NCBI GenBank assembly: GCA_017992885.1
Contig: JAGONT010000002.1
Span: 33,415 to 97,414 of the forward strand
DNA length: 64,000 bases
Reading direction: 5' to 3'
DNA from: Alphaproteobacteria bacterium
GTDB lineage: Bacteria; Pseudomonadota; Alphaproteobacteria; UBA9655
Shown: positions 1-7,759 of the stretch, one piece after another
How the letters are laid out: each line of letters opens with the position of its first letter
Position numbering within the stretch: position 1 is the first letter of the stretch
Made by a program: the position numbers and the translations under genes
The notes under the pieces: model-generated
Seen by the model: the letters and a program-made list of their open reading frames with translations, nothing else
Databases searched by the model: none
Told to the model about the DNA's origin: nothing

Positions 1-773
1 CCTCGACCTTCCATATACATCCATCCAAGGTTGTTTTGTGCCCTTGCATCTTCTTTTTCTGCGGCCTGTCTGTACCACCCAACCGCTATCACATCATTTG
101 CTTCCGATCGTCCTCCGACTCCTCGACCTTCCTCATACATCCGCCCAAGTTTGATTTGTGCAAGGATATCTCCATTTGTTGCGGTCTGTTTCAACGCTTC
201 AAAAACTCTTTCTTCCCCTGAGGGTACTGATAAACTGGAAGAGCTTGAAGCTGTCGAAGAGCTTGATGGTATAGGGGAATCTAGAGTTTCTGGGAGTAAG
301 ACGACTGGGCTTGAAGGGGCTTGCCTCGCATCAGTAGTAGCAGTCCTCATATATTTGACCTTTGTTACCTCTTTTGCTTCTTTTCCTGGTCTCTTTAAGC
401 GTTTACCCTCTCTGACACTTGTGAAGGCCGAGCTAGGTGCAGGAGTAAGGATATTCTCAAGGTTCGATGACGATGTACTGGATCCATCAGTGTCATGAAA
501 TAAAATGACGGGAGGTGATGACCTTATCCCAGAGGGGTCACTTGTGAGATCAATGCCAAGGGAAGGAGGGACTTTCCCATCATCCCTTAATTGAGGGAAA
601 CCTGGGAATGAATCAGCAGACGAGGGGAACGGAGGTCCTGGATCTTCCTTAATGAAAAGAAGCCCCAGATTTGGAGAAAGACGTTGAGAGGAGGGATGAG
701 AAAGTTCATCAGGATCTGCAGCTATAGAGGATGAGCTAGAAAGAAGGCAAAACAGAAAAAAATAATACTTCAT
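1..773 (-). CDS. Exported Sel1-repeat protein (3' end beyond window)
   Basis: The frame opens at an ATG at 773 and stays open to the left edge, so about 257 codons are visible and the C-terminus is missing. Residues 1-19 form a signal peptide with a hydrophobic core and a cut near SSIAA. Residues 20-190 are low-complexity, rich in Ser and Pro, with a poly-Ser tract near 170-181. From about residue 200 two Sel1-like repeats begin; the tell-tale pieces are LAQIKLGRMYEEGRGVG and WYRQAAEKEDARAQNNLGWM. Sel1 repeats are alpha-helical protein-binding units, common in exported proteins of host-associated bacteria. The plus-strand open frames over the same DNA are shadows. The family call is secure; the partner is unknown. 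Confidence 0.85.
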   Translation of the reverse strand, partial: MKYYFFLFCLLSSSSSIAADPDELSHPSSQRLSPNLGLLFIKEDPGPPFPSSADSFPGFPQLRDDGKVPPSLGIDLTSDPSGIRSSPPVILFHDTDGSSTSSSNLENILTPAPSSAFTSVREGKRLKRPGKEAKEVTKVKYMRTATTDARQAPSSPVVLLPETLDSPIPSSSSTASSSSSLSVPSGEERVFEALKQTATNGDILAQIKLGRMYEEGRGVGGRSEANDVIAVGWYRQAAEKEDARAQNNLGWMYMEGR

Positions 774-1094
774 AACAAAAATTCCTTTTTTTATTTAAAA
801 AACATGTAACATATATATCTAAGTTTTAAGAAATGATTTTTATAATGTCAATAATGATTTTTCAAAAAATAAAAACGTTCCTTTGAGATTTTTCTTCAAG
901 CTTTCAACTCTCTTCTACAGCTTGCAATCTATAAAACCTCTCTCTATTATTGCCACGAAATCAAATTAATTTACTGCAAATTATTACTGAAAAATTTTGA
1001 TTAAAGGAAGTTTTGCGGCTTTTTCTACTTATAATATGATTATGTATTGATTGTTTGTTCCCATCAAATATTAACTTATAATTAAGGTAAAGTC
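774..1094. other. Divergent intergenic region
   Basis: This AT-rich spacer separates the minus-strand Sel1 gene from the plus-strand MetRS-like gene and should hold both promoters. A TATAAT hexamer at 1030-1035 could be the -10 box of the MetRS-like gene, about 60 bases before its ATG, but I see no convincing -35 at proper spacing. No coding frame or RNA gene is evident. Confidence 0.4.
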
Positions 1095-2612
1095 ATGGCA
1101 GAATATCTTATAATACTTCCTCCTCCCTGCACCAATTCAGATCTTCATATGGGACATTTGGCGGGAGTTTATATACCTGGCGATGTCTATGGAAGATATT
1201 TAGCGAGTAGAGGGCATGATGTTAAAATCGTTTGTGGAGCTGATCAAAACAACACCTATACGGAGTTAAAATCAAAGAAAATCAATCAATCTTTCGATCA
1301 TACAAAAGATTTATATGCACATAGAATAAGGAAGTCGTTAGATGATTCTAAGGTCCTCTATCAGTCATTTCCCTTTACCGCCTCAAAAAATCATCGCCAA
1401 GTCACCCAACAAATTATTAACAGACTGTTGAAAAATAACTTTCTAAACGCTGAAAAAGTTGAGCAATTGTATTGTGAGAAATGTGAGAAATATATATTTG
1501 ATACGACTGTACAGGGAAAATGCGGGAGTTGTTATTCTATTGCCGATGGTGGCCTCTGTGAGAATTGTGTGAGTCCGGTATTTAATAATAAACTGATTGG
1601 GGCAATTCACAGAGAGTGTGGCAGCAACGCTGTCCTTAAACTAACAAAGGCATTTACTCTAAATATAAAGAGCATACAAAATAACTTTAAATATTTTATA
1701 GAACACTCAATGTGGGATGATAGAATAAAATTAAAATACAGTGAGTATCTCTCCAGAGAAGTCATTGAAAATATTATACTGACTTATCATTATGAACATG
1801 GAATAGAAGTTGAGCAAAATTCCGTTGAGGCAAAGGCCATTACAATTTGGTTTGAAGCAATATGGTCATGTTTTACAGCTCTCATAGAAATTTACGGGAC
1901 TGATCTTGAAGATTTAATCAAAAAACTTAATGATCCACAAACTCATCTCATTCCTTTTATGGGACAAGATACTGAATTTTACTATGCAATTACTGTTTCA
2001 GCTGTGCTCTTGGGTTTAGGAGTCAACAAAGTCCCTCACAAGATGAGTATTCAGAGGTTTGTTAAACTTAATGGAATGAAATTCTCGTCGTCAAGAAATC
2101 ATGTGATTACAATTGATCAGTTAAAAGAAAAATACCCTGTAGATATAATAAGATTTTATAGCATTTCAATATTAAAATCATACTTTGAAGATTCAAATGA
2201 TTTTGATATTAACGATTTAGATCGTTTTTACAATAAGTTTAAAACTCTACATGCTAAATTATATTCTCATTTCCAGCACTGGAATAATAAAAAGGCAACC
2301 TTTAATTTACCTGAAGAGTTATTAAAAAGAATAGATAATTATCACGCAGCTATGAAAAAACTGGATTTCTCAAAGGTTTACGAGGAGATTGACCCTCTCA
2401 TCCCAATTGTTACTTCTCAGGACTCTGAAAGTGCATTAAATGTGGAGATTGCGTGTTATCTGTTAATGATAAAGCCCATTATGCCAGATATTGCTGGGAC
2501 ATTAGGAGTTGATTTTTATGGAGATCAATGGACTGAGTTGAGCTTGGATAGTATTTCGCGTAAGAGTGTATTCCCTACATTTACAGCCTCAGCGAATAGC
2601 ATAGCTATATGA
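1095..2612 (+). CDS. Stand-alone methionyl-tRNA synthetase-like enzyme, putative hydrazine synthetase half
   Basis: A 505-residue class I aminoacyl-tRNA synthetase of MetRS type. The HIGH motif is HMGH (18-21) after PPPCTNSDL. A zinc-knuckle insert follows with paired cysteines at 127/130, 143/146 and 155/158. The block GQDTEFYYAITVSAVLLGLG (290-309) matches the MetRS catalytic core. The KMSKS loop reads KFSSS (329-333), so the last lysine is lost. Aligned C-terminal anticodon features are weak. Given the N-hydroxylase and cupin on the facing arm, it is more likely the MetRS-like ligase of a hydrazine synthetase (activating an amino acid, glycine in known cases, onto an N-hydroxyamine) than a tRNA-charging enzyme. 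That role is inference. Known examples fuse this domain to a cupin; here they are separate. The start is supported by AAGG ahead of the ATG. Confidence 0.8.
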   Translation: MAEYLIILPPPCTNSDLHMGHLAGVYIPGDVYGRYLASRGHDVKIVCGADQNNTYTELKSKKINQSFDHTKDLYAHRIRKSLDDSKVLYQSFPFTASKNHRQVTQQIINRLLKNNFLNAEKVEQLYCEKCEKYIFDTTVQGKCGSCYSIADGGLCENCVSPVFNNKLIGAIHRECGSNAVLKLTKAFTLNIKSIQNNFKYFIEHSMWDDRIKLKYSEYLSREVIENIILTYHYEHGIEVEQNSVEAKAITIWFEAIWSCFTALIEIYGTDLEDLIKKLNDPQTHLIPFMGQDTEFYYAITVSAVLLGLGVNKVPHKMSIQRFVKLNGMKFSSSRNHVITIDQLKEKYPVDIIRFYSISILKSYFEDSNDFDINDLDRFYNKFKTLHAKLYSHFQHWNNKKATFNLPEELLKRIDNYHAAMKKLDFSKVYEEIDPLIPIVTSQDSESALNVEIACYLLMIKPIMPDIAGTLGVDFYGDQWTELSLDSISRKSVFPTFTASANSIAI

Positions 2613-2767
2613 AAAGTGACAATTGAGAGATCTTTTTTTGAGAGAGGTAAGCTTAAGGATGTGAATTTTCTTACATATCTTGTCCCTTGTAATGAAGAAT
2701 GAAACGAGTGTACATTACCCATAAGATTAAATAAACGCATACGATTTGAATAAAGGAACAACAAGCT

Positions 2768-3745
2768 ATGCTAATGAAGAGAAAAAAAAACCATATAATT
2801 ATTCCTTTTATTCTTTTGAGCCTTTTATTAACACTTTCGTCAGCAGCTTATTCAATGGCAGAAGAGGAAATTGAAGATCAAAAAAGAAGTCCGTCTAGCA
2901 GCACGTCAGAAGTTCTCAGTGAAGATGGCAGTCAAGATAAGGGATATTTTTTAAAAGTTGGACAGGACGGAGCGGAGAGACTTGAAGTTTTAAATGAGTT
3001 GATTAATCCAGTTAGCCAAAGGTTTTTGCAAAAGATCGGGCTTAGGGATGATATGACAATTTTAGAATTGGGTCCTGGCACTGGCCACATGGCAGTTTGG
3101 TTCGCAGAGCAAGTGCCTAATGGAAAGGTTATTGCCGTTGATAATAGTCCAGAACAACTAGAAATCGTAAGAAGTCTAGCGCGAGCAAAAGATATTCATA
3201 ATATTCAATTGATACAGGCTTCTGCCTACGACCTAGATACACTAGAGTATCAAAATGAAATTGATCTCATTTTTAGTCGATTTGTCTTTAACCATCTCGT
3301 CACTCCTCAAGATGTCTTGCTCTCCTTAAAAAAGCTATTGAAGCCAGGGGCAACGATGGTTATTCATGATATGATTGCAAGAGATAGCCTTCATTATCCA
3401 GAAAATGCTGTCATTAAAGAATGGCTCGATCTTTTATTCAAATGCTATGCCCACTACAAAAAAGATCCTGATATAGGGTTAAAACTTGTCTCACTTTTTA
3501 AGGAAGCAGGCCTAAGCATTACGGACTATGATTACCATCAACCCTTACTTAAAACGTCGCATGAAAAACTACAAATTAAGCGCGGCGTTGTGGAATCAAG
3601 GCAAGACTTATTAGATCAAGCAATGATATCGGAGGAAACTTTAGACACTCTAATTCATAGACTTGGACAACTATCCTTAGATGATAGCCTCGTACTTAGT
3701 TTTCCTGCCAATATGATTGTTGCGGGTAAAAAAGAGGGACATTAG
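2768..3745 (+). CDS. Exported class I SAM-dependent methyltransferase
   Basis: A 325-residue protein with a clear signal peptide: basic MLMKRKKNH, a hydrophobic core at about 10-22 and an AYS-MA-like cut near 29. An acidic, Ser-rich linker reaches to about 57. Then comes a Rossmann methyltransferase fold with SAM motif I LELGPGTGH, motif II VIAVDNSPEQLE and a later IDLIFSRFVFNHL strand, of the general UbiE/Methyltransf_25-31 type. The acceptor is unknown. A methyltransferase with a Sec signal is odd because SAM is cytosolic, so it may act only after delivery into a host. It lies between the MetRS-like and EgtD-like genes, same strand, gaps 155 and 148 bases, so membership of the same pathway is possible but not shown. 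GGAA precedes the ATG; a second ATG at 2774 is possible. Confidence 0.75.
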   Translation: MLMKRKKNHIIIPFILLSLLLTLSSAAYSMAEEEIEDQKRSPSSSTSEVLSEDGSQDKGYFLKVGQDGAERLEVLNELINPVSQRFLQKIGLRDDMTILELGPGTGHMAVWFAEQVPNGKVIAVDNSPEQLEIVRSLARAKDIHNIQLIQASAYDLDTLEYQNEIDLIFSRFVFNHLVTPQDVLLSLKKLLKPGATMVIHDMIARDSLHYPENAVIKEWLDLLFKCYAHYKKDPDIGLKLVSLFKEAGLSITDYDYHQPLLKTSHEKLQIKRGVVESRQDLLDQAMISEETLDTLIHRLGQLSLDDSLVLSFPANMIVAGKKEGH

Positions 3746-3893
3746 AAATTAACGAAGTTATTGAAAAAATTAAAAATAATATAATAAATTTAGGGGGGGA
3801 TTTTTATACCGCTCAATGGCCTCTCTTAACTTTAGAAAAATTATAATTATTTTTCCCTGCAAAGAGCCAAATCAGGAAGCATAAGGAGAAATC

Positions 3894-4847
3894 ATGAGTA
3901 TAGCTCAAGATTATATAGATCTTTTTTCAGGGGATAAGAGTGGTCATTTAGCAAAGTATACATACTCATGCAAACCTGAACTTTGGGATGAACTGTTAAA
4001 AAAAGAAGACTATTATCTGTTTCCTGCGGAATGCACTATCTTAAATTCAAAACTTGCCGAGAATTTTAATTATACTGATGTTTATCAAGTAATAGAAGTA
4101 GGCCCAGGGAGTGGGATTTCCGTAACATCTAAAACCATCCCTTTCTTAAAACTAATAGAGAAAAGCTCTAAAAATAAATTATCAAAATATGTAGCCTTAG
4201 ACTTAATGCCAGAGTATACGGAAAAAGCCTGTAAAATAGTTAAGGAGAATTTTAAGTCTTTAGAGGTTGAAGCATTTAAGTATGATTTCATGTCACTAAG
4301 TAACAATATACAATTGTCAAGGAGTGAAAATCTTAAAAATTTCTTATGTTTTTTTGGTTCAACGTTTAGTAACCTCAATAACGTAGAAGTAGAATTATCT
4401 TTAATATTAAATAATTTCAGAGCTCTTCTCGAAAAGAATGATTATTTTCTGTGCGGTATAGATATTAACAAAGATCCCGATAGCTTACAAAAAGCTTATG
4501 ACAATGATATTATGCATGAGTTACTCATTAATGTAATGAGAAATTTAAAAGCTGAATTTAACCTTAAAGATTTTAAACCGGAAGAGTTTGATGCGACATG
4601 TAAATGGAATGAGAAAAAAAGTCGTGTAGAGGGCTACTTAAAACCCAGAATTAAGCAAGAAGTAGCGATTGGACAGAGAACTTTTATTTTAGAAGAAGAT
4701 CAACATTTTTTTATAGGAACCTCAATAAAATTTGATCTTCAAGACATAGTTAAAATCTTCAAGAGAGAAGGGCTGCTCGTTAAGGATGTAGTCATAAATG
4801 ATGAGCAAGATCCTAAATTTGCTACCATAATATCCCAATTTATATAG
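3894..4847 (+). CDS. EgtD-like (Methyltransf_33) amino-acid N-methyltransferase
   Basis: A 317-residue cytosolic protein of the histidine-specific methyltransferase family. It has the SAM motif VIEVGPGSGIS near 65-75 and the family signature GIDINKDPDSLQKAYDND followed by LKAEFNLKDF. The C-terminal family strand, canonically with the pattern E-N-S-Y-K, reads FFIGTSIKF. By my manual alignment the glutamate that grips the substrate amine in EgtD is Gly here. EgtD makes hercynine for ergothioneine, but no egtB or egtC partner is nearby and the changed site argues for another amine substrate. Good ribosome site AAGGAG 5 bases ahead of ATG. It ends just before a 160-base convergent gap facing the cupin gene. 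Product inferred: an N-methylated (betaine-type) amino acid or hydrazine derivative. Confidence 0.75.
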   Translation: MSIAQDYIDLFSGDKSGHLAKYTYSCKPELWDELLKKEDYYLFPAECTILNSKLAENFNYTDVYQVIEVGPGSGISVTSKTIPFLKLIEKSSKNKLSKYVALDLMPEYTEKACKIVKENFKSLEVEAFKYDFMSLSNNIQLSRSENLKNFLCFFGSTFSNLNNVEVELSLILNNFRALLEKNDYFLCGIDINKDPDSLQKAYDNDIMHELLINVMRNLKAEFNLKDFKPEEFDATCKWNEKKSRVEGYLKPRIKQEVAIGQRTFILEEDQHFFIGTSIKFDLQDIVKIFKREGLLVKDVVINDEQDPKFATIISQFI

Positions 4848-5008
4848 TAGAGATTTTGTTTGACTTTATCGTAAGGTTTTATCACCATGATTGCCGATAA
4901 CCTGGATTATGACTTTCTTTTGACTCAATGGATTAACCACGTCATTCAAGATTTCAAGTCTTTACGCACCGCTATGACCAACTTCTAAGAAATATCTCTT
5001 TTTCCCTC

Positions 5009-5338
5009 TTATCTCTCCTCTTTTGTACTCTTCCAATATATTGATAAAATGCGTAAATCCTCTCGATAGTTATTCACGACTTGATGTTCTTTAAAAGGTT
5101 CAAAAAAGAACCACTCCCCCGTCTTAAGAATATAATTTTTGCCATCATATGTAAGGTCTCCCGTTCCTGAAAGAATTGACCAAAGTTCTGCAACTTCATG
5201 TTTATCAACCGGAGAGGACATGTTTTCTAAAATTGTAATTTCATCAATTTGAAAAGGTTTAGCAATAGGAACGTCTAAGCTTCGAATTAAGCTTACGCCA
5301 TCGCATGGATTTTTTATGTCTTTATATTGAATAGTCAT
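5009..5338 (-). CDS. Small single-domain cupin, putative N-N bond-forming half of a hydrazine synthetase
   Basis: A 109-residue cupin. I start it at ATG 5338, which has GGGAG seven bases upstream; the frame can be opened eight codons earlier only at a TTG inside the hydroxylase stop region. Metal-ligand motif 1 reads DKHEVAELWSILSGTG (D45, H47, E51) and motif 2 reads PFKEHQVVN (H85). The HxH of the classic motif is thus DxH. It follows the N-hydroxylase stop codon by only 11 bases, so the two are one operon. In Spb40/Tri28-type hydrazine synthetases a zinc cupin domain rearranges an amino-acyl ester of N6-hydroxylysine to a hydrazine. I infer that role here from the partners. A simple sugar or regulatory cupin cannot be excluded. 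Confidence 0.75.
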   Translation of the reverse strand: MTIQYKDIKNPCDGVSLIRSLDVPIAKPFQIDEITILENMSSPVDKHEVAELWSILSGTGDLTYDGKNYILKTGEWFFFEPFKEHQVVNNYREDLRILSIYWKSTKEER

Positions 5339-5349
5339 CCTATAGCTCC

Positions 5350-6633
5350 CTATTTTCCCCAATATATCATTTCTTCTTCATTGTTTAGCGGGTATATATT
5401 TTCTTTTAATAGAGAGTTTATAATTATGGCACTTCTCCAAGGAAGTAAACTAAGGTTTGGATCCGCAGGGCCATAAAAACTTTTTGCTCCATTATTAACA
5501 AATATTCTGTTTTCCTCATTATTAATTTTGCGAATTGAAAAATCCTTTTCTATTTCAATTTTATCTCCATAATAATTTTTAAGATTTCTAAGAAGATTTG
5601 AGTTTTTATGCGTAAAGCCAGTACAAAAAATCACTCTATCTATATTATCAATACTTTTATTTACTAAGCCGTTAAGTATAGCTTTATATTTTTCATTGGT
5701 ATGAACGTCAGAGGGAGAATATTTCTCAAGATCATGTAATTTACTTAACGGAAATAAGGACAGCTTTATTGACAAGCTATTGGTTTTGTTAAGAAAAAAA
5801 AGGCGTTGGTATATTTTCGTTAATAATGCTTCGTGTATGCCATCACTCGTATCCCGCAATACTTTACCAAGTTCTTCTCTTTTGCTAACATCTAGATTGT
5901 AAAAAAATTCGGCAAATGCTGGTGTATAAATATCATTTGCAAATGGATTTTCGTCAAGAATAACTGGGTATCCTTTTTTTGTAACCCAATAGATGCGAGC
6001 CGGTAACGACTGATCATTTTCTAATAAAGAGTAGATCACCTCAGCACTGCTCTGACCTCCTCCAACAATTAAAACATTTTCGTTATTAAAGCTTCTTTTA
6101 TTGCTTAAGTAATTATAACCATGAAATACGGACGCCTCATCGTCAGAAATCCAATCTGGCAGCTTAGGAATTATTCCCGTGCCAATTAATATATTTTTTG
6201 CTAGAAAAGTACCTTTGTTACTCTCTACTATAAATAATTTCTTGTTCTCCTGGTATTCAACTTGATCAATTTTGCAGGAAAACAAGATATAAGAAATACT
6301 TTGAGCAACCCAATGAAAATATTGTTCAAATTCGGCGCGAGAAACTCTATTAAATGATGAGCTAAAAAATGAATATTGTTTGTTGTTAGCCACTAAATAA
6401 TTCATAAAACTATAGGGATTGGTTGGATCTACAAGAGTAACTAGATCTTTATAAAAACCAACATTAATGTTTGAAAAATCGAACATCATGTTTGTATGCC
6501 AAGAAAATTTTTCTTTTTGTTCAAGAAAAATCACATCAGTTCCAGCACATTTATGTAATAAAGCGGCGGTACTTAAATTTGCTGGGCCAAGGCCTATTCC
6601 CACTAAATGATATATTTTATCTCTGACAGCCAT
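5350..6633 (-). CDS. Flavin-dependent lysine/ornithine N-hydroxylase
   Basis: A 427-residue monooxygenase of the K_oxygenase family (IucD, SidA, Spb38 relatives), normal length. The FAD-binding GxGxxN motif is GIGLGPAN (12-19). WHTNMMFD (45-52) and the DLVTLVDPTNPYSFMNYL block (63-80) are family signatures. The NADPH-binding site is GGGQSSAEV (191-199). The C-terminal FCTGF (336-340) is the conserved ATGY-like strand. It would oxidise the side-chain amine of lysine or ornithine to an N-hydroxylamine using NADPH and O2. No acetyltransferase (IucB), NIS synthetase or NRPS is present, so aerobactin- or hydroxamate-type siderophore synthesis is not supported. The tight downstream cupin and the MetRS-like gene support hydrazine formation. 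Lysine versus ornithine cannot be decided by eye. Confidence 0.88.
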   Translation of the reverse strand: MAVRDKIYHLVGIGLGPANLSTAALLHKCAGTDVIFLEQKEKFSWHTNMMFDFSNINVGFYKDLVTLVDPTNPYSFMNYLVANNKQYSFFSSSFNRVSRAEFEQYFHWVAQSISYILFSCKIDQVEYQENKKLFIVESNKGTFLAKNILIGTGIIPKLPDWISDDEASVFHGYNYLSNKRSFNNENVLIVGGGQSSAEVIYSLLENDQSLPARIYWVTKKGYPVILDENPFANDIYTPAFAEFFYNLDVSKREELGKVLRDTSDGIHEALLTKIYQRLFFLNKTNSLSIKLSLFPLSKLHDLEKYSPSDVHTNEKYKAILNGLVNKSIDNIDRVIFCTGFTHKNSNLLRNLKNYYGDKIEIEKDFSIRKINNEENRIFVNNGAKSFYGPADPNLSLLPWRSAIIINSLLKENIYPLNNEEEMIYWGK

Positions 6634-6638
6634 GATAA

Positions 6639-6830
6639 TTAGCTTAAAGTCCTTTCACGCAAAAAGGATTGATGGTTTGGAATAAAGCTTGTTCTCGACA
6701 ATCTCGAATAAAGAGTACCTTTATTGGTGTGATAGAAGTTCAATTTTGGAGAAAATTTTAATATTTTAGTGAAGAATATGTTTATTTTTTTAAGGGTATG
6801 TGGAGCAAAAATGAGAGGGTCAAGGTTCAT
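6639..6830 (-). CDS. Possible small protein ahead of the N-hydroxylase
   Basis: A 63-residue basic open frame whose stop lies six bases before the hydroxylase ATG and whose own ATG has a good AAAGGA ribosome site. The position would suit translational coupling. I recognise no domain, signal peptide or membrane helix. The sequence is rich in Lys, Phe and Ser and could be chance coding in an AT-rich leader. Low confidence. Confidence 0.25.
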   Translation of the reverse strand: MNLDPLIFAPHTLKKINIFFTKILKFSPKLNFYHTNKGTLYSRLSRTSFIPNHQSFLRERTLS

Positions 6831-6954
6831 ATAATCCTTTCTTTTTTTTAAAGTTTTTATTCATAAAGCTAAGGAAATTGCTTATGTAATCACGTATTTT
6901 GGATAAAACCAAAGTCACAGTACCATAGGTTGATAGTCCTGATAATAAAAAATA

Positions 6955-7713
6955 CTACTTTAACTCAATATTATCCATTAAACGCACAGATCCAAGACGT
7001 ACGGCTCCATATCTACGATCTTTATAGTCTTCAATATATTCTACCAAAAAACCAACCTCTTGTAATAATTGAGCAATTGCATCGGTAGAGAAAGCAGAGT
7101 TGAGGGCTTTAGGAAACTCAATTGCTTTGACCATTTGTTCTTTTGTCAATAAACTGTTTCGAGAACTCCAGGCTAGTCCTTCATTGTTTCTAACGGTTGG
7201 GCAAGCAATTATATTAACATCTATAAAGAAAGCCTCACACATCCCTTTGAGAAGTTCGAGTTGCTGATAATCTTTTTCGCCATGGTAATAACTATCTGGC
7301 TTTACGATCAATAATAATTTTAGAATCATTGCTAAGACACCATCAAAATGCGAAGAACAATTTTTACCTTCCATTATTTTGCTAAATTCAGTCTCTATAA
7401 TTCTATATGTATAATTATCTGGAAAAAGTGATTTATCTTCTGGAATAAATAAAATATCAACACCAGCCTTTTTTGCCTTAAGGAGGTCTTCTTCAAATGT
7501 CCTAGGATAATCAATAAAATGATCTGGATTATTAAATAATATAGGACTTAAAACGATACAGGCTATTGTAGCCTGATTTTGTTCAACACTTTTAACAAAT
7601 AAGCTCTCATGACCCAAATGAAAGTTACCCATCGTAGGGACAAACCCAATGGGGCGCTTACAATGGGCTATATATTGTTTCATTTCAGCAATATTACGTA
7701 TGACCTTTGTCAT
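6955..7713 (-). CDS. panC: PanC-like pantothenate synthetase/amide ligase with altered acid pocket
   Basis: 252 residues from ATG 7713, which follows GGGGG by eight bases; the frame can also open at a TTG two codons earlier. Family motifs: VPTMGNFHLGHESL (adenylate-binding HxGH-type, H32 and H35), YPRTFEED, HGEKDYQQL (K147, D148, Q151) and GLAWSSRNSL (SSRN). Canonical PanC joins pantoate to beta-alanine with ATP. The strand that contacts pantoate, NPMQF or NPTQF in E. coli and M. tuberculosis, reads SPILF here, so the pantoate-binding Gln is Leu and the Asn is Ser. No panB or panD is close. It leads the minus arm of the putative hydrazine island and could couple another acid to an amine. True pantothenate synthesis remains the simple alternative. 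Slightly shorter than the usual 280. Confidence 0.8.
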   Translation of the reverse strand: MTKVIRNIAEMKQYIAHCKRPIGFVPTMGNFHLGHESLFVKSVEQNQATIACIVLSPILFNNPDHFIDYPRTFEEDLLKAKKAGVDILFIPEDKSLFPDNYTYRIIETEFSKIMEGKNCSSHFDGVLAMILKLLLIVKPDSYYHGEKDYQQLELLKGMCEAFFIDVNIIACPTVRNNEGLAWSSRNSLLTKEQMVKAIEFPKALNSAFSTDAIAQLLQEVGFLVEYIEDYKDRRYGAVRLGSVRLMDNIELK

Positions 7714-7759
7714 TAACAATACCCCCTTAATTTCTTTGATAATATATATGTTTTTTTAT

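Noticed and set aside
31-498. 155-codon open frame on the plus strand at the left edge
   Set aside because: It is the shadow of the Sel1-repeat gene on the minus strand, which has signal peptide and repeat motifs.
3894-4847. Ergothioneine pathway
   Set aside because: EgtD-like gene lacks egtB/C neighbours and the key Glu by my alignment.
4888-4989. 33-codon open frame MIADNLDYDFLLTQWINHVI... between egtD-like and cupin genes
   Set aside because: Too short, no family, weak ribosome site; probably chance or a relic in the convergent spacer.
5350-6633. Hydroxamate siderophore synthesis
   Set aside because: The N-hydroxylase has no acyltransferase, NIS synthetase, NRPS or TonB receptor nearby, while cupin and MetRS-like genes are present.
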